Origin: Apostichopus japonicus
Taxonomy: Eukaryota > Echinodermata > Holothuroidea > Aspidochirotida > Stichopodidae
Length of the DNA stretch: 64,000 nt
Assembly: GCF_037975245.1 (NCBI RefSeq)
Contig: NC_092572.1
Coordinates: 6,587,501-6,651,500 of the forward strand
Direction: 5' to 3'
The translations under genes and the position numbers were made by a program. Position 1 is the stretch's first letter; the number at the start of each line of letters is the position of its first letter. Under the pieces are notes generated by a model, which saw only the letters and a program-made list of their open reading frames with translations, was not told the DNA's origin and made no database searches. Shown in pieces: positions 27,497 to 41,559 of the stretch.

Positions 27497-30400
27497 GTGG
27501 GTTGTTTGTTATTATGTCGTCACAAAAGATGTATTACATCTACAGGTGCATCATCAGCAATGTTTTCCCTTGGTCGTATTTTATAAATAACGAGTTTCAA
27601 TAGTGTTAGTTACAGCTACAGGCACTTTGGAAGCTGATTCGGCTCCACCAAACTTAGACGAATTTGATATTCACATGTTTATATTCAGTTAGGGATTTAT
27701 GCAAGTACGTTGAACGTTTGCTTTGATTTAAATGTTTAAAAAAAAATCCACCAGTAATATTACGTATAGTTACATTGGAGACGTATTCAAACGTAAATGT
27801 TTCTCTCAGGCAAGTAATTTCTCAGAAAAAGTACCAGAATGCAGATTTTTTATAACTAAATGTCACATATTTGTTAATTGCATTAATAAAGGAATTATAC
27901 AATGCAACTTAATTTCTTGGATCAAGATCGATCGTTGTTATATGGAACATGGAACATAATAAAGAGTCAAGGGAGAAATTACTGTAACCATTCGTCTCAT
28001 CAAGTAAATTTCGTAATTGAATTCATTTTCAGCATAAAAATGTGTATCACTAAAGTTGGTGTCCATTATATAAGTACTTATTGTAATCATTACTGCGTTT
28101 CATTTTCGACTGGGTATTATTCTGTTATTCTGTAGGTCTGTCGAATAATATCTTACTAGACCTAGTATGAAATTGCATTTATAAGAGGAACTATTCAATT
28201 GTTACAGCCTACCACATATCAGACAGTGAAGCAGGCAGGACCACAGCCTCTACTTTAGTCAAGGAAGGACTGCCGGCAGAAATATTTTGCATGGTGGAAG
28301 GAACTGGCGATTATTTCTGGAGAAAAGGAGAGTCTTTTGACAAAAGCACACTTGTGGCTTCGTTTACCGGTGACAATGCCAATAAAGACAACGAGCCGTA
28401 TGTTGTAAGAGTAAATGGGACACTTTTCATTAGAAACGTTACTCTTAAAGATGAAGGAAAATACTTTTGCCGGGTCACCTCGGTAGAAAACGAATGTCAT
28501 GGAGAAGTAAAGGTTTTTGTACAAGGTTCGTTCTTGCCAGTTAGAAGAGTAAGATCAGATCTTTTGTTGGCTTAATATGAGAAGGACATTCTGTTTCAGA
28601 TGTATTTGTTGTGTAGGGGATACATATAAAGCATCAGTTGTACTGATAGTCGAACGTTTTATAAATAAAAAAAGTGCAAAAAAAGTGCGACACAAAAAAA
28701 GAACATTTTATCCACCGATGCTTTTAAAATTCAAAACAAATTTTACATTTTACCATAAATTTCTTGAAATAAGACTCGAGACAATGACGAGCCCTCTCAA
28801 TGCCCATTCTTACCAGGCAAACCATGGTAGTATTTGACGTACTAGACTATTTGTAAAAAAAAGTCATAAGTCATAGAATCGGTAAAATTAGTCCACCTTC
28901 TTAAAGAATTTGAAAGCAGTTAGGTAGTTTATTTACTGAGCCAGATATCACTTTATTCTTTTAATTATTTGTAGTAAGCGAGCAAAAACGTATTTCATCT
29001 CCTTTACAACTGCTCGTGCAAATGGCTATAATTTCAGCAACTTTACATCAATCGAGCGTAATGCTAATATTAATTGTACGGCAAAGAATATAAACGTAAG
29101 CACTATGAAGGCGGCGTACAACAACAACTGTTATACAGAGTGACGCTTATCGTGTAATGAGTCTTCAGAGAGATAGTTCAAATTTATAAATATTTAAAAC
29201 TTGACTAATTATTGTTATTCTGTTTTATTATCAGCCTCTCTCCGTAACTTTGTCCTTGATATCGATGCCTGTGATAACGAAAGCAGCTGTTTATCGTACA
29301 TCAGTCCATCTCAGTCCATTTCTTTGACATGTACGGCATACAATGCGCCTCCTTTAATGACGTTAAAGTGGTTTAACGGATCCAAGGAGATCACAGAAGG
29401 CATTCAACAAAATGAAATATTACCTCTAAATGGCAATTCAAGATATATTACCAGTACAGTAACCGCTGTCTATGGACATCCTGCAATCTTAACGTGTCAA
29501 GCAGTAGATCCGAAGAGAAGCAACGATGATGTAAGATTTGTCCACGCTCAAGTTAAAATGACAGGTAAAAAAATCTTCCGGAAATATATGTGACACAGTG
29601 GTTGGTGGACTCAAAAGGCAAATTGGGTATCCAAATGTTCGAAGGAGAGCATACAGTTCTGTGCAGTTAAGAAGCTACAAATAATATTGGCCCGATATTT
29701 CTCTTGGCGTATTACAATGTACACGATTGTGACCGCATTAGATTTACGCTCGTTACTAACTGCGCACATTGAGTCCATGCAAGGGCAACATCTTAACCAC
29801 AGTCATGTACACTCAAATAATTCTTAGTTGATCGAAATTCAGCACGGTCTCAATTTCTTCCAAATGATTTCATCTTTTCAGTGCCTTTCATTGAAACATT
29901 GCCGATTTGGTTATTCGTAGCAGTAACATCAGCAGGATGCTTTATCGTCTTTGGGATAATTTTACTAATCAAAGGTATGGAGAGAAAAAAGTTATTTTTT
30001 ATTAGAAAGGTAAAAGGAGTTTTTGATAAGTAGTTAAACTAAATTGTTGACGTTATCCAATGCTCCCAGATCTTTCATATATCTAGGTTCTATTTGTCGA
30101 ATGCGACGAGCCGTTTCATCCAAGGTATACTTTGTTGTTTGACTTTTGGTGAATGACTTACGCTCGAATATTTTGTTTGATGTTTTATTTTTGTTTTCCA
30201 TCAAGCAATGGCTAACCGAAAACGGCGAAAGAACAACAAGACGAGGTAAGCAAACGATCGATAATGTAGAAGAATTGTTTATCTAAGCAATGCTACATTT
30301 TCGCTGCTTTATTATCCTGTTATATCATGAGTAAGTAACTGGTATGAAACACACTGAGCAGTGGATCAGGATATCGGCTGTAATTACCTACAATTCTTGT

Positions 30401-33400
30401 TTATTTTATCAATACTTATTTATTGCTTAACATACGAGAACTTCTCATACTAATGAAAGACAAAAGCACCTATTTCCTTTTCTAGTTATTCACTAGGTCG
30501 TTACGGATTTACTACTCCTTTGAAAGTTTCAGTCATCGGGACTTCACTTTTAGAAACTGATATCTGTCAAATATTATACAAATAATTAATGGTTTCCATT
30601 CGTGCAATAGTGCAAATATTTCATGAGTTGAAAGATGGAATGTTCCATTCAACTCAGTTGCACCTCGTTGAATGGAACAAATGCCATCTTTCAACGAATG
30701 AAATATTTTCACTATTGCACGAATGGAAACCATTCATTATTTTTTTTGTACAACATATCATATTAAGATGGGTCAAATGCACTCATGCAACAGATTGTTT
30801 TGAACAGACAGGTTTCTCTGGTCTCTTACCATTGAAAAAAGTTCTACAAAAAAAAGTATAACCCATGGTTCTATTTCATAGAGTGGAATAGAGCGGATTG
30901 CAATCAACGAGCAATTGACCAATCAAATGACCAGAATACAATAAGGTGTTGTACAAAATGGTTTATCACACTAATTTAGCTTTGCCCATTCTGCTATGTA
31001 ATGTAAGTCTTCGTACACGTCTGAGAGAGATACCAGAAACTGTAGAGCAGAATACAAGAACTTTGGCAAATTTGAAATTTTAGTGTTCAAGTAAAACTGA
31101 AGACAAAGAAGCCAACGAGGATATTGGAAGGTGACTTGATCGATAAGCCTTTTCGGAGGTACACCCTACGCATGCGCGAATCTATGTGCTTGACCTCCGC
31201 TTTGGGTCATTTGTGAATAAAATCTGTATTGTTATCGTTGCAAGCGTACTCTAGTAATTACGAACGGGAAATTTTTAAGATAATGGACATTATTTTCATT
31301 GTGGTAGTCCCGCAATTTAAGTAATAATACCAATTCGCATACCGCAGTCGCAGATCGACGGAGGATGCCTGCCTTCTTCTGGACACTATTCTACGTCAAC
31401 ATGTGGACACTCCTAGTAATTATGCAAGGATTTGTTTTATGGACTTCAGTTCTGCATTTAATACCAATTGCTGTTCTAAATTACTGGACATTATGAAGGC
31501 GTATGTCAGTGACAATGTAATTATTCTACTTTATGATTTCCTGTTTGATCGTACACAGTTTGTTCACTGTAACAGTGCCAACAGTGATACTCTCGTAATT
31601 AACACTGGTGTTCCACAGGGTTGCTGCTTGTCCCCATTACTTTTTGAAATTTACACTGATTCATTAGTCTCATATTATGATAATGTTTATATCTTGAAGT
31701 ATGCAGACGATACTGCCATAATTGGGATGTGCACCGATAAAAACCCACAGTGTCTAACAAATTATTTTGCAGCCATAGAGTATACTGTGAATTTGTGCAA
31801 GGATAATTATATGCTTATTAATGGTAAGGAAACCAAGGAAATGATTGTTGATTTTCGTGCAGTGCAAAGTCATGCCCCATTGTACATTGACAATAATGTG
31901 ATTGAGGTTGTATCAGATTTTAAATATCTTGGATGAAACTTTAGCAGCTCGCTGGAATACTTGGAATACCCACGTGAACAATATGGCATCAAAAGCTAAA
32001 CAGAGATTGCATTGTATTCGTAGGCTCGCCGGCTTTGGCTTAGATTTTGATAAGCAGCTTTGGCTTTTTCAGACAATGGTGTTGTCTTTCCTTGTGTATG
32101 TGGCCCAGTTTGGTTATCATCCTGTTCTAAAGGACAATTAGACTACTTGAATAAATCCATCAAGTTGTATTCTACCATCACAGATGATTTTATTGATCGT
32201 ATCATATGTCTATGTGCTTCTTCTATAGTCGAGGATTCCGATCACCCTCTTTTTGATTTTTACATAAACCACGTAGATTTTACACGATCCCACGTATATG
32301 CGTACAGAACGGTTTAGGCGATCATTTTTACCTAGAAGTATTAAAACTTTGAATTGTATGATACATAGATAACTTTTTTAACCTATTTTTAAGATGCTCT
32401 AGTCCATTTTATTATATTGTCATTTTATGATGAATGTCAATAAATTTTACTTTACTTAATTTACTTTACTTTTAATAATATTTTTCCTACATCGGAAAAG
32501 AACTAAAGACGTCAGGGGGTGATAATGATACTGCGTTCGCGGTATGAACGCTAATATTATTTTATAATGGAACATAGCGCTCACGGCACTCCGAGAGTGT
32601 CCTTAACTGTGTAGCGCGAGAGCCATTTTGTGTGTGTTTTGACCTGTATCTTCATGTGTATTTAATCCATCATTTTGGACCATCCACATTTTGAAAGCTT
32701 AAACTGTTAGCTTTCTGGTGGTGTATGCCTTAATCAATATATATATATTTTGGTAACCTTACGCCAATTTTTAATTAAAAAAGTGATTTTAGGATATTTT
32801 CAATGAGAGTACACTTGAAACCCCTAGTTTTTCCGCACTGTGTGGGCTATATTTGCACCGTAACTTTTGTATGCGAAGTCCTATAATCCCAGTTCAAACG
32901 GTGAATTAAACTTTGAATATTCATCACGTTTTCTACCGATTCTTAACTAGCTTGACCAATGAGAACCTTACGCCAAATTGCAAACTAAAAAGAAATCAGG
33001 GATATTCCTTGTGTTTCCCTTTGTTCTCAATCGACATGACGTCACAATACTGTACTCAGCACACGTTGGTGAAAGAAGTGTTGTTGTTGTCTTCGTTCGA
33101 AGTCGTAGTGGGGGTTCGGACTAGTATTACATTGGTATTAACCCCCTAATGCATAATGGAACAGTCCCTGACGCTCTCCGCCGCCGCGTGATTGTCCACA
33201 GAGCAGCTAGGAAAAGTAGGACAGCAGAGAAACCGCAAAGCTGTGCTTGCTGCACAGCCAATTCTTAGTTTTCGCTGTGAGCGTTTATTTGTCGCATAGT
33301 GATTAATCGAATATGTAGAAGTTAGCACCAATGAAATATACATGGGAAATATCGTCGTAGCATGTCATATTACTGTTACTAAAAAATGTTAATACGATAG

Positions 33401-36400
33401 AAAATCATTTCTTCGAAAAAGAATTTTGTATGTGAATGACCATAAGATAACGAATTTGGATGATTTTTTTACTTCAAATACTTTTGCCTTTACAACCAGT
33501 GCAGATCATATTCATGCAGTATGCTCACTATAGGTTCTGCACCTTTGTCGCTACTTTAGAACACACTGTTGTTTGTAATGTTGGGGCAAGCTGAGGCAAT
33601 CTCTTCGTAGCGAATACAAGTGCGACAAGTTCTTCTTCGACAAGAAACTTCTTTTCTTCCCAATAATTTAAGTCCTCGCTCCATTAAAAAGTCGTTCAAA
33701 GCCTTAACCGTCAATATCTTGATATCATCGATGTATGTTCTAACCTCCAAGCTGTCGAGTGACGATACAATTCACAGTCGACCGTTGGACATGTTACTTT
33801 ATCATAAGCTGGTGGTATCTCCGAACTGGCTTATTGAAATAAACGCCATTAAGTTGAATTCCTTTCTCTACAGATTTGCCCTAATACTATTTGAGCTAAA
33901 GGCAAATAAGCATACATGATTCGTGAAAATACGATTTCAATATATTAGACTTTGGAAACGAACAGGATCGTTGAATATTATATATATATATCAAGAAATA
34001 TACAAACACATGAAATTGCTTCTCGTTGCACCGCATCTTATATTGATAGTGAATTATGTATAATGCCAATCTTGTTATCACTTATCTCTGCCAGGAAAGG
34101 AGAAAACGTTGAGCTTTTGGCGAACCAGGTAAAATATTAATAATATCCGCTAATGTTAAAACAATCTTGGATGATAGTATTACAAGTGTATAGCTTTGCT
34201 TGGCAAGTTTATACATTACGATATATATGAGACATTGCAGTAGTTATGAAAAATTCCCTCTCTGGTGCATGACTTTCTCGAGTAAGGGTGGTCAAAGGTG
34301 TACTTCAGGTTATGAAAAACTCCAATTACGATGTTTAATGTTTAAGAACAAAATCTTGGCTTAAAACTTCGTTGACCTAAAACGTAATTATACAAACGCT
34401 ATGTGTACTGGATGGGATATTTTCCTTTCTAATAGCTATATTGAAAATTAATACTTTGCAAATATTTCTCATTAAAAATTGTGTTTTAAATACATGACAC
34501 TAACAGGCTGTAGTACTTAATTTTTCATACAGGATTCAATGCCCTATAAAACAAAGTCACAGCTAGGCTCAATGTTATCTTCAATTTGATTGCAGAGTCT
34601 TTTGCATGGAAATATCATGAAATGATCAACTGGTATTTAACAATGATTGCATTATTTTTTTCGTTTTTTCGTTCTTCATTTCATTGTAATTCATTCTCAA
34701 TTTTTATGCAGGAAAAGAAAGATGGAGAAATATCTGAACTGAAAGTAAGAATACGCTATTTACCTCTCTTGATGTTACGCACTTAAGTAATAACAATATC
34801 AAATGTTTAATGGATTATTTTCTAGCCATGATAACCACTAAACACATGATTTATGTCCAACCCTCTAGCTGTCGAGCCGATCTCTGTTTTCTCTGTTCGT
34901 TCTATTTTCTTTTGGTGTTATCAATATCAGCTTTTACGATAGCGAATGGGCGCAATAAGTACTTGCGAAAGACTAATGTTTGATTCGGTATACGCTACAG
35001 TATAGTTGGCCGTAAAAGACAGGACCAAAAACCAGATGATATTATGCACTTAAGTTATAACAACATGAAATGCTTACTGGATTTCGTTGTAGCTAATAAC
35101 TCTAAGAACATGAATAATGTTTAACCCGCAAGCTGTCGAGACGATCTGTGCTGGTTTATTATCTATGTTAACTTTTAGAATAGCGAATGCACTCCTAGGT
35201 CCTTGAGAAAGACTTCTGTTTGATTGGGTGCACGTTGCAGTATAGTTGGCCGTAATAGAGAGGACACTTTGTAAAATTAACAAATTAAAATTGAATATTA
35301 ATATTATTTTGCTGTTAGATTGAACAAATTCGATTTAGTTACACTATTATAAATAAGAATTCAAATTGAATCTATTGAAAGTGTTCTGTTGTTATATTGG
35401 GCAATAAAGGATTTTGCACATGAAGTGAATCATTCTGCACTTTGAAGAAAAGGAAACATCATCATATCTATTCAAAAGATATTTCATTTAATAATCTAGC
35501 AATCTGCTGTAGCGTTATTTACAATAAAATCAACAACGTTTAGTTTCTTACGTCCTGATCTGTAGATATATTTATATTTAATGCTGAAATAAATTAGAAA
35601 TGTTCCAGACAAACGTCCAGATTTTGCAACAATCAAATGTTTGCCATGAAAAGTCAGCATTTCGATATTTTAAGAAATGTTTCCGGGTTGCCCAGGAACC
35701 GCACCACAACTTTGATATACAATACAAAAAAATGTCAGTGTAATTCCTGTTCTGAAATGTATTTGAGTTATTGAAAATCATTAAAGTAAACAACATTTCT
35801 GAGATTGTTGCAGTGTGCATTGGAACAACAACAACAGCCAACGCTATATGGCACAGCTCAAAGAAAATCTTCCTCTTAACTGAATACATCAAACATGTTA
35901 GCAAACAAAACTATTGTTGGAAGGGTGAGGTAGGAGTGGAAGGAGTGAAATCGACATAGATGTATAGTTCAAAGCTTGGAATCGAATTTGGGGTGCCATG
36001 GACTCGGACCTGTCTCGGACTCGGCTTGCTTTTGACTAGAAATTGGACACCGAGCCCGGATGTACTGGAATCAGCTATTCATCTATGGTATTTTGTTATC
36101 AAATGGCATGAAAGCATTTATTAAACATGTCAAAAAGTGGTCTTATAGGAGAACTATGGGGAAAAAAGTTTATATGATTAAAACATTTGAGCAATTATAT
36201 TACTTAAAATGTGTACAGTATGTATATTTAACTTACAATATGAAAGCAAAGAGAAATGTTTAAACGTCGTAAATAATTTGGAGCTTCATAAGGCTAAATA
36301 ATTCTATGTAAATAAACGCTGTACGGGGTACCTGTAAACTTGTGTATTTGGCACCATGTGACTTGCTTTATTCCTTTTACTTATCATTTGCTGTTTTTTC

Positions 36401-39400
36401 CACCAATCACTGACTTTAATAAATGAATTTAAAGTTATGTTTTCTAACACCTTACGTGATGCATGTGGATCGATTAACTTTCTTAATATAATACCTTTCC
36501 TCCGTAAAATTACGTTTTGTTTCGAATCCCCCCACCCCCACCACGCCCCCTCTACAAAGAAATTCTACTATTTTGTTGCAAAATAATGACCTGTAAAACA
36601 TTGCCATCGTCAGATGGGGCTGTGTGAGCATCCTTGTTTTTAATTGCCAACACCCCCCCCCCCACACACACACACGTGAAATTTAGTTAAAGGCTCCGTT
36701 TTGATATAGACAGGATGCTCTTACAAGATGAAAATATGAAAAAAAGAATTATCAAAGGGTAAAATGTTCATTTACATTGATAATTTTCAAACAATGAAGC
36801 AAAAATTACCGCTGCTGTTGTAAGATACCATAATTACAAGTACTTAGATCTTTTTCTGTAAATATTACAGTTCACCCGTCATATTTATAGCCGTCGGAAT
36901 GAGCACACGGTTTTATAGGGGCTCGCAATATCCATTTTCTGCTCATACAAATTCCAAAGATTACATTTTTGGTTGTTACATGTTGATTTCATAGGTGTGC
37001 AGTAAATCAACCCGTCCATATAGGCAAACACAATACAGCTAATTTTGTAAAAGCCGTTGCTATACTTAGAATATTTACAATAGAGAGAACACTGATGTCG
37101 GGTAAACGTCTTAACACAATGCTTAACATGTTTTATTCATTTTTCTATTGCTTTGATGAAGATATTAACCATGTGCTACTGTATATGTGTTTCAATGTTT
37201 CGTTGAAGGAGTTAGCAAAAACCAAAGACCAAGAAATAGCAAATAAAGATGAAGAACTAACCAAACTGAAAGTGACTATATGCGGAGTACATGTTTTAGA
37301 TCAATAACGAACAAGTATAGGATGAGATAAGAGTCGATTTTTATTCCACTCGATACTCATAATTAGCACAGTAACTACTGTTCATGTCCTGCAACACATG
37401 TTACCGTTTTACGAACACAAAGTAGTAATTAATAATGCACGGTCGTGGGGCATGAACAGTAGTTGCTGTACCAAATATTAGTTCTGGTTCATTAATACGC
37501 GATTCTAAAATGAAGTCGTATCTAGTAGTTGGATGTTATAAGTAGGCATATGGATAAAACCGAACATCTCCTTTCTTCGCTCTCTTGGGCATGACGGATT
37601 GGCCTTATTAAAGATAGTTGTGAACTGAAATCACGCGGTACCATACCTCCTTTACGTCATCTCGTAATCATCTTATTCTTCATAGACTCCTTGTCCAGTC
37701 GCGCAGTTCTTTGTCTGATAATTCATTGGCAGTAATTACTGATATTGACAAAGATGTTCTAGTGAACCTTTCTGTTTGAATGTAGCGGAAATTTGTATAT
37801 TATATCAGAAATTGCTTAAACGTTGACATCTGCATTGACGTCAAGATATAGAAGAAAAAACTAAAATATTAACATAACACAATATAAATAAGTTTGGTTG
37901 TCTTACAGTTACAATTATATTAAGCTAGATTTCGTATTTCACTCGATTTTTTTTATCTCATCTTAATGTATCTTTCTAATAGAGAGACGTGCAGAGCAAA
38001 GCGAAATCAATAGCCGACTTAGAGGTAAGTTATACTCACTGATTGGTATAAACGTATGAAAACAATATAATACAAATAAAACGTATACTGAAGCTTACAA
38101 TGATTACAGAGTACAAGGTAATTCAATTAACGTGTATGTAATTAATCAAATTATAAACCAATGTAAAATTTGTCCTTAGTTATCTCGCGAAATCACACTG
38201 GCTTTGAATGAAATATTCAAATATCTTTGCAAAATGTCGATATATTGCAAAGTCTAGGGAAAAACAAAAATATTATAATCCTGGAGGGTTGACTGTAACA
38301 CAGTTATATCTAACACAGAAATGATCTCATGATGTGATGAAACGAGAGCTAAGGAATAAGACATTGGAGGCACTTTCTTCTTCATAATATTGCATTTTGT
38401 CTTAGTCGTTTACACGGTTTTTATTTTGTAAGTCTGTCAGTCATCAAAACCAAACTGCTAGGCAATTAGATTTGTCTTGCGATGTTGTAATAACGATGAC
38501 TGACCTCGATATCTTTTGTTTCAGTGCGAAACTATGGACTGAAGTTGAAGTGTTCCAATGGTCCTGTGAAAAGCCTTGTAGCCGATGTATACGACTACAA
38601 GGATTTGTGTGTGATTTAGAAAACCATTGGTTACAGTTTCACACAAACATACCAACTATTACTTCATTGGGAATGATTGAATTTAGCGGAGAAGTGCTAA
38701 TATGTTATGTTTATGTCTATGTTATGTGTACTGATTAGTAAAGTTGCATCTGCATTTTATCTCTTATAGAAAACGGTGAAACAAAAAGACAAAGAAATTA
38801 AAAATCAACTTGACAAATTTCTCGATTGCCAGGTAACTTTCAGTTTATATCGTTTATCTAACAAACAAGGGCTTTAAAGGCCTAAAATGAGATCTGGGGA
38901 GGAATCATTCATCAGACTTGTCACTGCGCATAGCTATCAAAATTAATATATATACTCGTTTGACATTACGAATCACGTTCACGTACTAACGATTCGTTGT
39001 TTCGCGATTTTTCAATTACTTGAAGATATTGAAGAAAGATTTATAAACAGTAAAGCTCAAACGCTCACGTAGAGTTGAATTCTGACTTTCGGCAAAGATA
39101 TACGGATTTATGAGGTTTCTGCTAGATAAATCAAAAGGCCCGTAAGTGGGACATGCAATGGTTGGATTATGTCATTCCTAATTTTGTCCGTCATTCTGAC
39201 GAATTCAAACATCTGCATTAACAATTCTCTCAATGACTGGTTCTATATTAAAAATCTGTGACGTATTCTTAAGAAACTCTATCATTCTATTCTTATCTCT
39301 CGACGATATGAAATGGTACCCAAACAGGTACAACATAGATAATATGCGGCAAAAAAAGAGAGCTGAAAACATTTCCTTTGCACCTTTGTTCAAAAATGAC

Positions 39401-41471
39401 ACGATATAAGCCAAACTAGAAACAATGTAATACACTTAGCTAAAAAAAAATATATATCTCAGGTTGTCGTCGATGCATATCTTTAAGTAGTAAGTTTTCA
39501 ATGTTCGTCAACTTTTGATCAATATATTTTAACACTTAGTGATTTAGATGAGAGGAGGCCTTCATGCTTTATGCATTGGGGATTTTGGGGTGAGCTATAA
39601 GTTCTGTCGATCGCATATTGAACTATATTATTTACAGAATGATGATAATTCAATGATCATTGACAAATGAACTCTTAGATATTTTGCATGATAATGCAGT
39701 ATTATCAGCATATTTTGTGACTGAGAGATGATTGTTAGATTTAGCTTCGTGTATAAAGTATCTGCAGTTTAAGGTGTCGAGACCACCCGTTAAGAAATGA
39801 ACTAGCCAATGTAGTAGCCATGCCTTAGTAATAAATCCACAAAAAAGTCTGTAATTAACTGATTCGGTAATGCATTTTAAAAACACTAGAGAAATCCAGA
39901 AGAAGCACCTTTGACGTAGTGGTTTGCTCGCTATTCAATTGTGACACAACATCATGGATAAGTGATAAGCACAGCGTCAACACACGATACACCTTTCTAT
40001 AAAAGCGATAGCTCATTTGAGGAACAACGGGGATTGCAAGTATGAACCTTACATTGATGAGATGATTTGTTATTTCCTCATTTTCCCCATCCTGTTTCAA
40101 GTTTATCTGCAAAAATATAGTAATGTACAAGACTCGAGGAAATTACAGAACAAGCAGGGACTTTATATATTTGAAAGTAGTGTGAAATAAAACATTAAAG
40201 TAAAATTTATAGCAAATATGACTTAGTTACGAAGACGTGAGTATGTTTCGTGCAAAATAATACTTTACTCAATTGTTCAATAGCAGTTAAGGGTTTCTGA
40301 CACTACTTTTAAATCCTGATATACTCAATTCTAAGCAATACATTTAGTTTATCAAAATATCCAGCGCATTTATCTCATTTTACGAATGATTTACTCAAAT
40401 ATTATAACACACGTAGATTCAAACAAATCTAGCTTATTCTTCAAGCAATTCCTTAAACAGAACATACATTCACCCTTGTCTACAGTAATACGTTCGATTC
40501 GGATCCTTAAAATGAAATTCTGTGTTTGTTCCCCTTTTTATATAGAGCAAGTTGAAAGCAAAGGATAGTGAACTTGAGAAAATCAGTAAAGTATATGCTA
40601 ACTTAAAGGTGAGTTTTTCAATTTCAAAAGTTCATTGTTGCTGCAAGTCGTAGTGAACACTATGGGTAGTGATAGAAATATTAAGCCATCAATAGCTAGT
40701 CATTTCTGATTGGCAAACTGTTTTCGATACTCAGTAACGTTTAGACTATACTAATGTAATTACTATTTATATATTTATTTCGTACTTAAAACGATCATTT
40801 CATAAGTTGACCATTCGCCTTCTCTATTCATTAGGACTTAAACATTAAGATATAGTTTATGTCCCCTTTATGTTTTAAAAAACAAAGACTAGTTGTGTGC
40901 TATTTTTCGTTGAATTAAAATTAAAGGGGAAGTTAATGGGAGAATTAAACATAACAATACAGTTTCAAGTGGTAACATGATGATTTTTTTTTAAATAAAG
41001 CATTTCCTCGAGTTACGGTGAAAAAATAAAAGCAGAGAAAACACTGAATTATCCTTGGTCTTACCAACAACGAAACACTACAAGTCATCAGTACAAATGC
41101 TATAAACTTCGAAGATGGGTAAAGAGTATAAAATGATAGAGTTCTTAAGAACACTCGATTACGTCCCCAATATAAAGTACACGTACATCCCAAAACTGAA
41201 ATACTGTTCTGATATTTTATAATCAATTTCAACGTTAAAACAATACAAGAGGCTGTTTTGTGGAAGGAAGGGACACATCACACAGCATCAACCAACTTGG
41301 TTTCATTTGTATTTGGTGACGCCTTCCACTCCACCTCCTGCGTCTTAAACGTCTGCACTAATTGTTGATTAATGTGTGCACCAAATGAAGCCAGTTGAGT
41401 GAATGGATTTTAATTTTATGAGAATTAGAAAGGCCAAGGATCAGTACAAAGACAACATATTTACAGGCGGA

Positions 41472-41559
<88 letters not shown>

